NCBI GenBank assembly: GCA_032622095.1
Contig: CP136065.1
Location: 60,693,094-60,757,093, forward strand
DNA: 64,000 nucleotides
DNA from: Siphonodentalium dalli
Lineage: Eukaryota; Mollusca; Scaphopoda; Gadilida; Siphonodentaliidae
Direction of reading: 5' to 3'
How positions within the stretch are numbered: the stretch's first letter is position 1; each line of letters opens with the position of its first letter. The position numbers were made by a program, and so were the translations under genes. The notes under the pieces are model-generated. The model was given only the letters and a program-made list of their open reading frames with translations, was not told where the DNA came from and ran no database searches. This document shows positions 47,330 to 60,100 of the stretch, piece after piece.

Positions 47330-49130
47330 TCAGCATCTGAGAAAATGTTGAATATATATTGCAGGATATTTAACTGTATTCTTGACTCGGGTTGCATACA
47401 AAAATAAAGGCGACCCATGCGATCCAGGCAATTATAGGCCCATCACAATCCTGAGCTGCTTTGGAAAGTTATTTACAAAAATACTTTCAAACAGGATATA
47501 TGAATATGTAGAAAATAATAATATTCTCAAAGAAAATCAAGCTGGGTTCCGAAAGAGTTACTCAACTACTGCAATATGTTTATAATACATATGTTAACTT
47601 CTCACACACAATTTAAATTGCAACCTCAGTTGTGCATTTATTGACTTATAGAAGGTATTTGTAAGTCTGGAGACTGAGACGTTGGAAGAAACTATTGGCC
47701 TCTGATATGAATGGGAAAATGTTTTTGAGTTATTAAAAATATGTGTCAGAACATCAAATCATCGGTCAAGTCAGGAAACAATTATTCAGCTCTTGTCCCA
47801 TGTATATCATGGGTTAGGTAAAGAGAGCTTATCGCCAATACTGTTTTCCCTATTTCTGAATGAACTGGAGACATTTATGATAAAGGAGGGTATTGTCGGC
47901 CTCACCAAAATCTCAAACCAGGCTGAACAAGAATTGAATGTTTACACGAAATAACTTCTCATACTACACGCAGATGATACAGTGCTTATGGCTGACACCC
48001 CAAAGAAACTGCAAAAAGAAATTAAGGTATTCAGCTTGTACTGCAAGACTTGGAAACTCAAAGCAAATAGTAATAAAACGAAAATTTTCTCATTTCAAAA
48101 CTTAGCTTACCAAGAAACATACAATTCACATTTGATAGCACGAATCATGGAGTAGTGAAACGGTTCAATATTTAGGATATATGCATAACAAATCTGTATC
48201 ATACACAGAAACAAAACAATTTTTTGCAACAAAAGGCAGTCATGCAATGTTCTCTGTGATAAAACGATCCAGAGCAAACTGCCTCTCAGTAGCCAATAAA
48301 TTGGACTTATTCGATTCACAGGTGCCACTAATATTATTGTACGGCTGTGAGATATGGGGTTATGGAGATAACCAGATACTTGAAAATGTACACCGATTTT
48401 TTTTAAACATGTGCTAAATTTGAAACCACCAACCCCCAATTATATGATTTATGGTGAATCAGGAAGTTATCCAATGGAAATCACAATGAAGTTGATATTA
48501 TTAAAATAGTGGTCGAAAATAAAAAATATGACATACAGACGGTATGGGAAAGTGCTTTATGATTTGTCAGTGAAACTTACGGGAGATGCCGATGAGAGGC
48601 TTTTTAAGTGGACAAGAGAAATTCGAGAGATCATACGTAGCTGTGGCCAGCGATCTTTACTGACATCTGGTGAATTAAACTGCGTCAATCAATGTCTTGA
48701 TTGCGTGAACAACAGTCTTCTTATAGACTTTTAAATAAAGGTGATTCTGAAAGGAACAAATCAAGTAGAGGACAAATATATCGCATATTTAAGCACAAAT
48801 TTTTCTTGATATATTACAAAGTAAAAACAGAATTGAATTTTGCAGATTCAGAACAGCGAACCACAACCTCCCAATAGAACACCCCACAAGAATAGTAAAT
48901 GTCCCGTATGTAAATATAACATGATAGCAGCCGAATTGCACTATTTATTGCAATGCAAAAAAATGTGTGCCCATGAAGAAGAAAATCATCCCCAAAAAAT
49001 ATAGTGATAAAGTAAATATTTTGATAATGGATGAGATCTTGAACTCATATGACCCCATAATTCTAAACCGAGTATGCATGCTGATCAGGACAGTCCACAC
49101 AGAGCTCCCAAGTGTAAGCACCCCTTGATC
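47330..49130 (+). pseudogene. decayed LINE reverse transcriptase
   Basis: In order: FNCILDSGCIQKNKGD and NYRPITILSCFGKLFTKIL (47370-47500), NQAGFRKSYSTT (47540-47575), AFIDL and a GLGKESLSPILFSLFLNELETF block (47810-47875), HADDTVLMADTPKKLQKEI in place of YADD (about 47970), KTWKLKANSNKTKI, PLILLYGCEIWGY (about 48330), FKWTREIREIIRSCGQ (48600-48650) and CPVCKYNMIAAELHYLLQC (about 48900), the C-terminal knuckle. Stops and frameshifts separate the pieces. The Y-to-H change in the catalytic motif also argues for an old dead copy. The wording fits the non-LTR type with Y-G-C-E-I-W after the palm. Confidence 0.85.
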
Positions 49131-49372
49131 ACACTTTGTTCTAACACTCCAATTCTACTTTTGTATATTAGATATGTATTGTTTCTTTAAAGACATATTA
49201 TGGACTTACTTAAGTGAATACAATCGATAAGTTAGTATCCAAACAGTATATCCCCATTGGAAGAATGTAGCAATCAACTACGATTATCTCAAATTCCAAC
49301 CACATCGACTGTACCATTTCAGAGACCACAACGGTTAAACTACCCCCAAATGTAAATATTTACTACATTAGT

Positions 49373-49907
49373 CAGGGGGGATTTTCTGGGCACGTATGCC
49401 GGGGTGGTGGGTTATCGATGGGACCGACAAACAATTTTTTCCGCAACTCAAAATGTTTTTTTCTGCAAGTTTTTTGACTGTTTTTGCAATGAGTTTGGCT
49501 TAAAACCCCTTAAATAAGAGAAATAATGCAATTATAACTGCTAAACTGACTGCAGACAGTTATCGTGTTGTATTTTGTTGCAAATTTTGAAATCCAAGAT
49601 GGCCGCTGGCAACCAATTTTTTTTGGCCGAATGACCCCAAAATGACTCGTTCCTATTTACATGTCAGTGTTAACATCCATGACAAATAGTATGCACATAA
49701 ATTCATATACAGCTGTTTACAGTGAATTTCCCCCTGCAAATCTCTGTTTTAGTGATAAAAGGGGGTGGGTGTCTAAAATGGTCGGAAAAACTGCCGAAAA
49801 CGGGGGGAAATAAATTTGGACGCGGGGATGGGTGGGTCCCAACAAGGGTCGAAAGTTAAAAATCAGCATACGTGCCTGAAAAATGTTTCCGACACCCCCC
49901 CCCCCTG
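49373..49907. mobile_element. CAGGGGG-ended MITE, copy 1 (hAT-like)
   Basis: The left end CAGGGGGGATTTTCTGGGCACGTATGCC and right end CATACGTGCCTGAAAAATG...CCCCCCCTG are inverted. The body (TTGTTGCAAATTTTGAAATCC, CATATACAGCTGTTTACAGTG) is shared with 56559-57111. A CAGGG start is common in hAT elements. The target duplication is not clear here (ACATTAGT against GCATTAAT). Confidence 0.8.
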
Positions 49908-50155
49908 CATTAATCGGAACTTATTAATATTGGGCAAAAACATTACGACACGATTCCACCGATAATAATCACCGGTTGTAATTCATTTGTAACAATGATG
50001 CTGTTCTCTGACTATTTGGATATCATAATTATGGATATAACTTATTTTGGCATGATCAATTGTTGTTTTGAATACCTCAACGGAGTGTAGCACATCACTT
50101 TAATATATTTAATATGTAATACTGTAGGGGCGAACTTATATCAGCCCATTGTTTG
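49908..50155. other. no recognisable feature
   Basis: Short gap between MITE and satellite. Confidence 0.5.
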
Positions 50156-50159
50156 TGTA

Positions 50160-50640
50160 TTGACCCCTCCCAATCCACAACTTAACCTGGAGACAGCTAA
50201 AAGTAACACCTGCATGCAATCATGTCATGCAACAGCCACACTGTGCCAAAGTTCTGAGCCGAACACATCGTATACACATGCACCCCACCAAAGGCCATAC
50301 AGTCTGTTCCATACACTCCAATCATGGTCATATAACCACTCCTTGTATACATACAGCCACGCCAGATATACAGAGACACACCCATGACCACAAGGACACT
50401 CCCTCTATACCAATACGCCCTGTCAAATGACCACCTTGAACCACAACCACACAGTCACTCCCTCTGTATCCACACACCAACCCATGACCACACAGCCAAC
50501 ACACGTATACATATACACCTACACGTGACAATACAGCCACTATAATTATACGCATACACCCTAACATAACCATACAACACCTTCATGTATACCAATACAC
50601 TCCACGGATGACCACACGGGTGTGTACCCAAACACCTAAC
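50160..50640. repeat. 42-bp minisatellite family, inverted orientation
   Basis: Units such as CCCATGACCACACAGCCA and CACACAGTCACTCCCTCTGT are the complement of the array at 28850-30410. About ten diverged units. Frames on both strands are artefacts. Confidence 0.8.
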
Positions 50641-51685
50641 CGACTTGATTGATTGGCGTGTTTTCGAACCCTTGTCCTATTTTCACATGTTAATTAGAAG
50701 TCTAAATGTGAATATAAATCTGACTTGTTTTCTGTGTAATATATGTCCGTTTTATAACCAATGTTAGAAATATGTATGAAAATTGAGATTTGGATTTTAT
50801 TTTTTACATTCCCATCGCCATTTTGGCAGCTACCTTTGACCTGGTGACAATTAATCAATTCACCTTATATATAATTTTATACTAATATCTATTTGTACTT
50901 GTTTCTAAATATTTCTCGAATAATAGATAATCAACATGTTTTCTATCAAAGTGTGCATATATGAGACACACACAACAGCCGCACACAACAGCACATAATG
51001 GGGAAATTATTGGTCAATAAACGCTCTCTAAATTCGACGAATGTTTTTCAACTCACGACTAATTTATCCTTGTTACTATTTGTTTTATCGACAAAATTTA
51101 TCAGAAAACTTTCCACGTATATCACGATTCACAAGCATTGTGTCGTGTCAAGTACGACAAGTTTGTCGTATCAAGTACGTCAACAAGGACATATTGAATT
51201 AGTAAACGCTCTTTAGATCACGATTTTGCTGAAACCATTTAAATGCTCGCTATAAAGTAATTGAGTACATAAGAACAATCTGGCAGTGGAAATATGTTTG
51301 TATTTAAGAAACATACCATCAGGATTTTCAGTTAAAAGTTCAAAATTTCTAATTTTCGTGGCTTTTCGCCCGAAATTCAACTTCGAAACTTCGCATTAAA
51401 TGTGCGATATGCTGTCAATAATGTTGTAAGTCGAAAGCTAAATACCAACATTATGTGGACAATACAAACATTTGCAAGCTATAATGTTAGTGAATGGAAA
51501 ATAAATACTAAAACAAGACAACATTTGGGTACCTCTCTTCAAATGGCAAAATATCCAACAAAGTGACAATTGCCATATGGAAAACAACCAGAATTTTAAA
51601 GAGCACACATAGTCCTATAACAATATCAAAACCACCAAAATTCCGCATATGGGGTCTACAGGCAGCTCAAGGTGATTTTTGTAAA
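50641..51685. other. no recognisable gene
   Basis: Includes a 'CCATTTTGGCAGC' module near 50818 shared with 59270. The palindromic phrase TGTCGTGTCAAGTACGACAAGTTTGTCGTATCAAGTACG is near 51140-51180. Nothing coding. Confidence 0.45.
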
Positions 51686-52969
51686 AAATAAAAATAAAAA
51701 ATAGGGCTGCAAATTGCTGCCAAAAAAACTAAAGTACGCATTGAATTTTTTTATCTATGTCCTCGAAGACAGTTATGATTTCATATGGTAGACTGAGCGC
51801 ATACTCTATGTGGTTTCATAGTCTAGATAATGCAGTGTGTTTTTTTGAAAATATTTCCTGTCAAACTGTCTATCGACCTACATGAAAAAATGGCTGTTTT
51901 TTTTAAACCACTATTTTCATAATTCGAACATCTCTCTCATATTGTGAGGGTAAAGAGTTGTTGTTATAGTACTATAACATACATGTATACATTGGTTATA
52001 ATGGGTAATGGTATTTCCTTCAAATTGATTGTTTGAAATTAAGATTTTTTGAAAATTCACGAATGGGGCGCCTTCTTAATTGACAACACATCCTTACAAA
52101 GACATTATGCATACATATCAACATATACGTGTACATTGTGTAGTACTAATCAGTATAATGCAGATAGATTTATGGAGCCAGGGACTTGGTATAAATGTTT
52201 CACATGTGCTCATAAATACTTCAGTGAGCGTGAACAAATTATCAATTCTTATCAAAATTGCCACTTATCGATCAGAATGGCACATTGAGATGTCCCTCAA
52301 CTCAGACCAATGTTGAAAATCGGTTTCGATTTTCGGCTGTGTCAGGGTTTGAACCGAGCCAACCTCTTCTAGCCCAGAATAATATGTTCTATTTCGTAGT
52401 TGAGTTTAAAAACTCGTTATATCCGTAATTTATAACTTCCCATTCTTGAACAGTCATCAGTGGGAATCTCCCTAAAATATACTAAGTACTTTTCAATTAG
52501 ATTTCTTTTGAATTGACTCAGAACGGCGCCAGTGTTTACGTGTAGGTCTGGAAATTGTTGTGATTCGGTCGATTGATGGCGAAACCCTTCGCCCTGCTGC
52601 CACAACGCCGCACTGCGTAGATGATTAAAATCGGGGTGTGGAACTTTTTAAATCTTATTTTAATCACGTATGATGAACCATGAAAGTCGTGCATAATATA
52701 CAAACGGCACAGACATCTTAAAAGCTTCTAACTTTGGTCTAATGGAAATAAGCTTTAGGGCATACAATAAATTGCAACAACAATGCCTACTTGAACATCT
52801 TAGTTTACACTATGACTGCGTTTATTATCTGACACAAAGAGATACTGAGAAGAATAAATATAATACTGCGAAGAACACATATAAGATATAATGGAGAATA
52901 TGATAGTAGATGCATAACATATACACGAACTTCCTGGTACAAATATAGTCAAAATCGTCATTATAACCA

Positions 52970-53040
52970 TATCATCATCATCAACAGCACAATCATCGTC
53001 ATCATCGTCGTCGTCGTCATCGTTGTTGTTTTCGTAATCT
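52970..53040. repeat. ATC/GTC trinucleotide tract in unit 1
   Basis: ATCATCATCATC ... GTCGTCGTCGTC, also present in unit 2 at 54477-54540. It codes for Asp runs on the minus strand but only as a microsatellite. Confidence 0.85.
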
Positions 53041-53109
53041 GAAACAACCACAACCAGAGGCGGACTGGGCCAAAAAACCGGCCCGGGAAATAAATATAAT
53101 ACCGGCCCA

Positions 53110-53192
53110 TCTTCACCCCCCCCCCCTGAATCAGAATCTGTTCAGGGAGTGTCCACCTTGGAAATTCCAACTGCAACCCCCCCACCCCCCCC
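53110..53192. repeat. poly-C bounded minisatellite, first array
   Basis: The phrase TGAATCAGAATCTGTTCAGG lies between C runs of 9 or more. Expanded copies follow unit 2. Confidence 0.8.
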
Positions 53193-54619
53193 CTATAAAA
53201 ATAAAAAATAGGGCTGCAAATTGCTGCCAAAAAAACTAAAGTATGCATTGAATTTTTTTATCTATGTCCTCGAAGACAGTTATGATTTCATATGGTAGAC
53301 TGAGCGCATACTCTATGTGGTTTCATAGTCTAGATAATGCAGTGTGTTTTTTTGAAAATATTTCCTGTCAAACTGTCTATCGACCTACATGAAAAAATGG
53401 CTGTTTTTTTTAAACCACTATTTTCATAATTCGAACATCTCTCTTATATTGTGAGGGTAAAGAGTTGTTGTTATAGTACTATAACATACATGTATACATT
53501 GGTTATAATGGGTAATGGTATTTCCTTCAAATTGATTGTTTGAAATTAAGATTTTTTGAAAATTCACGAATGGGGCGCCTTCTTAATTGACAACACATCC
53601 TTACAAAGACATTATGCATACATATCAACATATACGTGTACATTGTGTAGTACTAATCAGTATAATGCAGATAGATTTATGGAGCCAGGGACTTGGTATA
53701 AATGTTTCACATGTGCTCATAAATACTTCAGTGAGCGTGAACAAATTATCAATTCTTATCAAAATTGCCACTTATCGATCAGAATGGCACATTGAGATGT
53801 CCCTCAACTCAGACCAATGTTGAAAATCGGTTTCGATTTTCGGCTGTGTCAGGGTTTGAACCGAGCCAACCTCTTCTAGCCCAGAATAATATGTTCTATT
53901 TCGTAGTTGAGTTTAAAAACTCGTTATATCCGTAATTTATAACTTCCCATTCTTGAACAGTCATCAGTGGGAATCTCCCTAAACTATACTAAGTACTTTT
54001 CAATTAGATTTCTTTTGAATTGACTCAGAACGGCGCCAGTGTTTACGTGTAGGTCTGGAAATTGTTGTGATTCGGTCGATTGATGGCGAAACCGGTTCGC
54101 CCTGCTGCCACAACGCCGCACTGCGTAGATGATTAAAATCGGGGTGTGGAACTATTAAATCTTATTTTAATCACGTATGATGAACCATGAAAGTCGTGCA
54201 TAATACACAAACGGCACAGACATCTTAAAAGCTTCTAACTTTGGTCTAATGGAAATAAGCTTTAGGGCATACAATAAATTGCAACAACAATGCCTACTTG
54301 AACATCTTAGTTTACACTATGACTGCGTTTATTATCTGACACAAAGAGATACTGAGAAGAATAAATATAATACTGCGAAGAACACATATAAGATATAATG
54401 GAGAATATGATAGTAGATGCATAACATATACACGAACTTCCTGGTACAAATATAGTCAAAATCGTCATTATAACCATATCATCATCATCAACAGCACAAT
54501 CATCGTCATCATCGTCGTCGTCGTCGTCGTTGTTGTTTTCGTAATCTGAAACAACCACAACCAGAGGCGGACTGGGCCAAAAAACCGCCCGGGAAATAAA
54601 TATAATACCGGCCCATCTT

Positions 54620-54775
54620 CACCCCCCCCCTGAATCAGAATCTGTTCAGGGAGTGTCCACCTTGGGAAATTCCAACTGCAACCCCCCCCCCCACCCCCCC
54701 TTGAATCAGAATCTGTTCGGGTTGGGAAATTTCAACTGCACCCCCCCCCCCCCCCCTTGAATCAGAATCAGACCA
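54620..54775. repeat. poly-C bounded minisatellite, expanded array
   Basis: Three copies of (C)n-TTGAATCAGAATCTGTTC...TTGGGAAATTCCAACTGCA with C runs of up to 16. G- and C-runs of this length can form non-B structures and are prone to assembly error. Confidence 0.82.
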
Positions 54776-55480
54776 AATACATGTTTTTGCATAATTCCGT
54801 TTGCACCCCTTGCACATCCGTGCTCTGGCCTAATATCCTATATATTCATAAATCATGGTTCTATCTATTCCCGGTATGAGACCATTCAGATATTTTTACC
54901 TGAAAAATTGCATAAATTCTAACATCTAGCGGTCTAACTTCAGACAAATGCACACGGCTACGGACAAGAGACCAGGACACACCGGGCTGTCCATAGTTGT
55001 TCGGCCCGGGTGGGAAACTTTTGAAAACTATACAAGAAAATCGCAAATCCTAGCATCTAGACTGGCCTCAACTGAAGCGTTCCTATTGTGTTGGAAATTT
55101 CAATTGGGGGAGGGTCTGGGAGGGGTGCGTGAGAAATGTTTTGGGATTTACAGCTGGGAGTTACGGTTAAAATCTCGAGATTAACGGGGTCTTTACGTGG
55201 TGTTATATGATGCTGACAAGTTCATTTAATGACAAAATTACGATTAGCCAAATTAGGCTGGTTAAACAACACATGTGGCGGCACACGTCGGTTTCATTTG
55301 CGGCCCAACCACATATACCCCCCCCCCCAAACGGCCTCCGGCCCATCGGGAATTTTCCCGGTCTCCCGATCGGCCTGTCCGCCTCTGACCACAACAACAG
55401 CACTGCAGAATAGTCACCGGTGCACTGTTTAATTTAATGTTTAACAAATATAGTTCAAGTCGACATTATAAAAATCATCG
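54776..55480. other. no supported gene
   Basis: Overlapping small frames on both strands with Pro/Gly-rich translation around a C run at 55321; composition-driven. Confidence 0.45.
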
Positions 55481-55485
55481 CCGTT

Positions 55486-55580
55486 GATTTCGTTGTATTC
55501 GTCCTCGTCTCCGTCATCGTCGTCCTCCTCGCCATCGTTATCGTCATCATCATCATCATTATGCCGCCGCCGTCGTCGTA
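55486..55580. repeat. GTC/ATC/CGC trinucleotide tract
   Basis: TCGTCGTC, ATCATCATCATC and CCGCCGTCGTCG blocks in a row. Nothing coding recognised; flanks to 56369 empty. Confidence 0.8.
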
Positions 55581-56369
55581 ACAACACCAACACATGAGAC
55601 TTGATTGTATATTTGCTGAACAGGAGACGATGTTTTGCCTCCCCAAAATATTCACATTCTAGTAAGTAATGCAGTTTATCTCGGAATGTCGTGTATTACA
55701 TATATAGAGGCAGAGTCTATGGAATATGGTTGTATCATTTCATCGGCCTTTCTCTAGTGGCAGTCGATGGTTAAAAGTACGGATTGACAAAAAGTTATTT
55801 TGTTCTCAGTTTCCAAATAATACAAGTATCTTTAGAAATAATATCATGTATGAAACGCTTGTAGTCGTATTTGTATATCCTCGGCTAGAACTTTCTATGT
55901 CCGATAACCAGATGCCACGGTATTGACTACATCACATGAAACCCCTATTATATCACTAAAAACGCCAGTACATATTTCCTTATCTCTCGCTAGTTATGAA
56001 TAGTCACGTGCTTGCTGTGATCACTTGGGGCATCGCGCCAACAAAAATGACCGCGCGTCTTAATCTTGATTCAGGCAGGTTAATCCTATTTTGAAAAGCA
56101 GCGCATGACACCAACACCAGACTATGCAAAATGATTGCTCTGTTCATTAAAGTTAACTTCTTGCTTGCCAACGTCGTTGCACTAACGAACATAGACACAA
56201 AACAAGGAGGCAAATTGGGGGGGGGGTATTTTCCGTCGTCTGTCGTATACGTTTGTGAAGCGTCTCAGCCAACGCTGTAAATGTATGCATTTTGCATGCA
56301 TAATGCGGCTTCTATTAAGAATTTTTATTTGCTGAAAAGGGTATAAAGCGATAGTTTTTATGTGTTATA

Positions 56370-56545
56370 CAAGATCTTCAACTCGTTGTGTTGGAGGGAT
56401 ATAAGATTTTATAAAACTCGTTTAATAAATTTGATTCACAACTCGTCGAGTCGTATACTCGCCTACGACTCGTTGTGAATCAAATGTATCAAACTCGTTT
56501 CATGAAATCTTATATCACAACATAACGCGTTAGAGATCCTTTATA
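56370..56545. mobile_element. palindromic MITE-like hairpin
   Basis: TTCAACTCGTTGTG...GGATATAAGATTTTATAAAACTCG...TTTGATTCACAACTCGTCGAGTCG is mirrored by CGACTCGTTGTGAATCAAA...AAACTCG / CATGAAATCTTATATCACAACA. Arms of about 75 bp with small mismatches. It ends 14 bp before the next MITE. Confidence 0.75.
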
Positions 56546-56551
56546 TTCAGA

Positions 56552-57118
56552 CTACACTCAGGGGGGGGGGTGAAAAAAAATTCTGGCACGTATGCCGGGG
56601 TGGGTGGGTGGTCAAAGCCACCAACAAGCAATTTTTTCCGCAACTAAAAAAACAATTTCCTGCTTGTTTTTTTTTAGTGTTTTGGCAATAAGTTGGGCTT
56701 CAAAACCACTTTGAATGAGAGAAATAATGTAATTCTAACTGGTAAACTGACTGCAGGCAGTTATCGTGTTGTATTTTGTTGCAAATTTTGAAATCCAAGA
56801 TGGCCACTGGCAGCCATGTTTTTTTTGGCCGAATGACCTCAAAATGACTCATTCCTATTTACATGTCCATGTTAACATCCATGATAAATAGTATGCACAG
56901 AAATTCATATACAGCTGTTTACAGTGAATTTCCCCCCGCAAATCTCTGTTTTAGTGTTAAAAGAGGGGGTGGGTGTCAAAAAATGGTCGGAAAAAACTGC
57001 CGAAAACGGAAAAAAATTTGGGCGGTGGGGGTGGGTGGGTACAAAAAATGATCGAATGGGAAAAAATGCCATACGTGCCTGAATTTTTTTTCCGACCCCC
57101 CCCCCCCCCCGCTACACT
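56552..57118. mobile_element. CAGGGGG-ended MITE, copy 2 (hAT-like) with target-site duplication
   Basis: The element at 56559-57111 is flanked by CTACACT on both sides (56552-56558, 57112-57118), close to the 8-bp duplication expected for hAT. Body and ends match 49373-49907, including the C run of 15 at the right end. Confidence 0.87.
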
Positions 57119-60100
57119 TGGAATAAAGTGGCATTTGTTCTGAACATGTTTAACGTTTAACAGTTGAATCTGTCCAGAATTTTGTTAGAATGCGTGTTAC
57201 TTTCTCTGCCCATTTAAACTTTGCTGGCCCAGCATCACAAATTTTCATGACTCTATATTATTAACTCTCATGAAATATTTCACAACACGCAAGTTGATTG
57301 TGTACTCTATGGACATTAGCAACGGGCCAAATTAAGGGGTAAGTAAAAAAGTTTTTTTCTCAGAGGATTGTGATTCTGGAAATCACACCCTTGAGCATTT
57401 CCTAGAATCCAAGATGGCGTCCAACCTGGCAGGCGTGTTACAACATATGAACTAAGTCAGTTTAATCCATTCTGTTGGAGAAAATATCTTATATAATGTA
57501 TACAATCGTATACATTATTGGGATGCTATTACATTGTAATACACTTTACAGGAAAATTGGTTCTCCAATGGCAAGATGGCTGCCAAAATGGTGACTTGAA
57601 TAGGAAAATAGACACATTTTCTACATGTATATCCATTTCTACTGTTTGGAACTGACGATAAATTGTTGTTTGTTTTCCTTGTTTGTTTGCGTTCATGTCC
57701 TACGATTATTTGGGCAGTGAAATATTTGCATTTGTGTTCAACTACTTTCAATATATAATGTTTTTTTTAAAAAGAAAGTATGATATTTTATCGAAAACTC
57801 ACTTTCAGTTTCTAATCATATTTTAATATGAAATTAGCAGATCTGAAGGAGTTAAGCCAGTGGAAGTATTAGCGACAAAATGCAATCTCATTATGGTCTA
57901 AAATTGTTACTTTGGTTTATGATGGCAGTAAAAATGGCGGCAAATTTATGGAAAATTCTATGTTTCGTCCTTATTCGTTTAGATGTTGTGGTTGATGCGC
58001 GGAGTTGACTAATCTGCATTGGAAACAATACACTTGTTGTTTCTTTGGTCTCAGTCTATTTCATTCCCTAAATAAAGTTATCTTTGGTATAACTTCGTGT
58101 TTCTAGCATATTGTAATGTGAAACGAACACGAACTGAAGGAGTTAAGCACAGAATATTATTTCCTTATACCTTATACATTTAAATCTCGTTGCTGCTTGA
58201 AAATTTGGGATTGTCAATATATTCAATCATGAGAGTTAAAATGGCGACAAATGTATCAAAAGTGTTAGATTGGTGACACACACTTGAACAAATTTTGTAA
58301 TAGCTAAAGTATCGTTCAAAATAGCTGCCGAAGTCAGTATTTAGCCTTATACGGCTAAAACATCATTTATGTTTATAAGCAGTGAGGTAAATGTTGACAT
58401 TTCATCACAGAAACAATGCAAGTTCGCACCTCTGCTCAGGAATGCAATCATTATCAAATATCTCAAATATCACAGAAATAAAAAATACAATAATGGTCAA
58501 AGTTTGGAATTATCCATTCCAATTTGTCTGAGACTTACTCAGACCATTGCCCACAAGACATGTATGACAAAAAATGCCGTGTACATAGGATTAATATTAA
58601 CCATGTCAGTATTCACCAATCATATTATCGCCATACACTGAGTTTGCATTCTCCACATAGTTGAGTTCCTCGGGGCACTAAATTATACAAGGTTGTATCT
58701 TGAATAAATGAAAAATAGCGCGGGAGTCTCTGGTCTTCTAAAATATATATCTCATACCGTATGTGCATGTAATTTCCCATGTTCATATTGTCTGATATTG
58801 TGTCCTATTTAAAGTGTTTCTTTGTACTGTATCTAATGCAGATTATCCAACTCCATGCATTTATCAGTCATGACAAACAAGCGCATAAGGACAAAAATTA
58901 TATAATTTTCTATACATGTTCTGCCATTTTTACTGCCATCATAAACCGTAGTAACCGTTTCAGGCCCTAATGAGATTGCATTTTGTAGGCAATAAAAACA
59001 TTCGCTTATAATTCCTTCAAATCTGTTCATTTCACATCAAAATGTATATGGCCAGGAACCAATATTGAGTTTTCGGGAAAATTTCATACCACGTTCTGTA
59101 ATATAAATTTTGTTATGGATTAGAAGTGGCTGAGACGAAAGGAACAACATGTAATACTGAGAAAATCATCATACAAATAATAAGAAACAAGGCACAATTT
59201 GCAACCAGTCCAAAACAATAAGAACGGATATAGGAGATATGAGTGAAAACGTCATATTTTTCACATTCCGGTAGCCATTTTGGCAGCCATCTTTCTAATA
59301 GAATGCCAATTTGTCATACAAACAGTAGTATAATGTAGTAGCAACCAACTGATATATAAAATTGTGTACATTTCATGAGATATAGATTAAAAAAAAAACA
59401 GATTAAACTGACTTTGATCATATTCTCTACTACGGCGGCCATGTTGGGCGCCATATTGGATTATAGAAAATGCTCAAGGGTGAGAACTCCATACCCACCT
59501 ATAAACTGATGTACACACCACCCAGATTCACAACCATAGAGAAAAACAACTTTAACAGAAAATGTTTACTTAACCCCTATTGCTCCCGGACTTTGAGGTC
59601 ATATAAAAAACGTAACACATGCATGACATGTGAGTCAGTGAGGAATTGCCACCAGGCCACGGTCAAACACAATTCTGGACGATCGATCGTGCAATTATAT
59701 ATATCGTAGCGAATACAATTTAGCAAAACATAATGAGTAGAGATCAACCTTGGTGAAACGCAATTGGTTAATTGGTCCAGTTGACTGATTGTGTGGAAAC
59801 TCAGCGGGCAACATGGCTGGCTATGGCATATTAATGATGACGACCAATTGTCACCAAACTGCACCATAATAAATTGTCACACCTATTATGCCATCGCTAT
59901 ACTGTGATACGTGTGTCCGCAGCCAATGTCCGTTTCATTATAAATTAGAAGGGTATATCAACAGCTATAGTAGATCTTGCGGTGCCAATTGTCTAGTTTG
60001 TTTAAAATGTTATGTACAGAAGTATCATGCCCATATTCGGGAAATATTTACATCTAAGTTGCTATCGCGCTAAGTAAGGTTTGAAGTTTTTGATTCATAT

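Larger units (their letters stand above)
51686..54700. repeat. near-identical 1507-bp tandem duplication
   Basis: Unit 1 is about 51686-53192 and unit 2 about 53193-54700; matching positions differ by 1507 early in the unit. Only a handful of substitutions and short indels were seen (for example CTCTCTCAT against CTCTCTTAT). Each unit starts TATAAAAATAAAAAATAGGG-like and ends in a C-rich tract. Small frames of 78-83 codons are duplicated along with it and show no domain. Pieces of the unit also occur at 35220 and 40600-40800, so the unit contains an older dispersed repeat. Confidence 0.93.

Noticed and set aside
52340-52375. tRNA-like B-box word (GGTTCAAACCC on the minus strand)
   Set aside because: No A-box at a suitable distance and no cloverleaf; probably chance, duplicated in unit 2.
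52049-53795. Pair of identical 79-codon frames
   Set aside because: The identity comes from the 1507-bp tandem duplication, not from selection on a protein.
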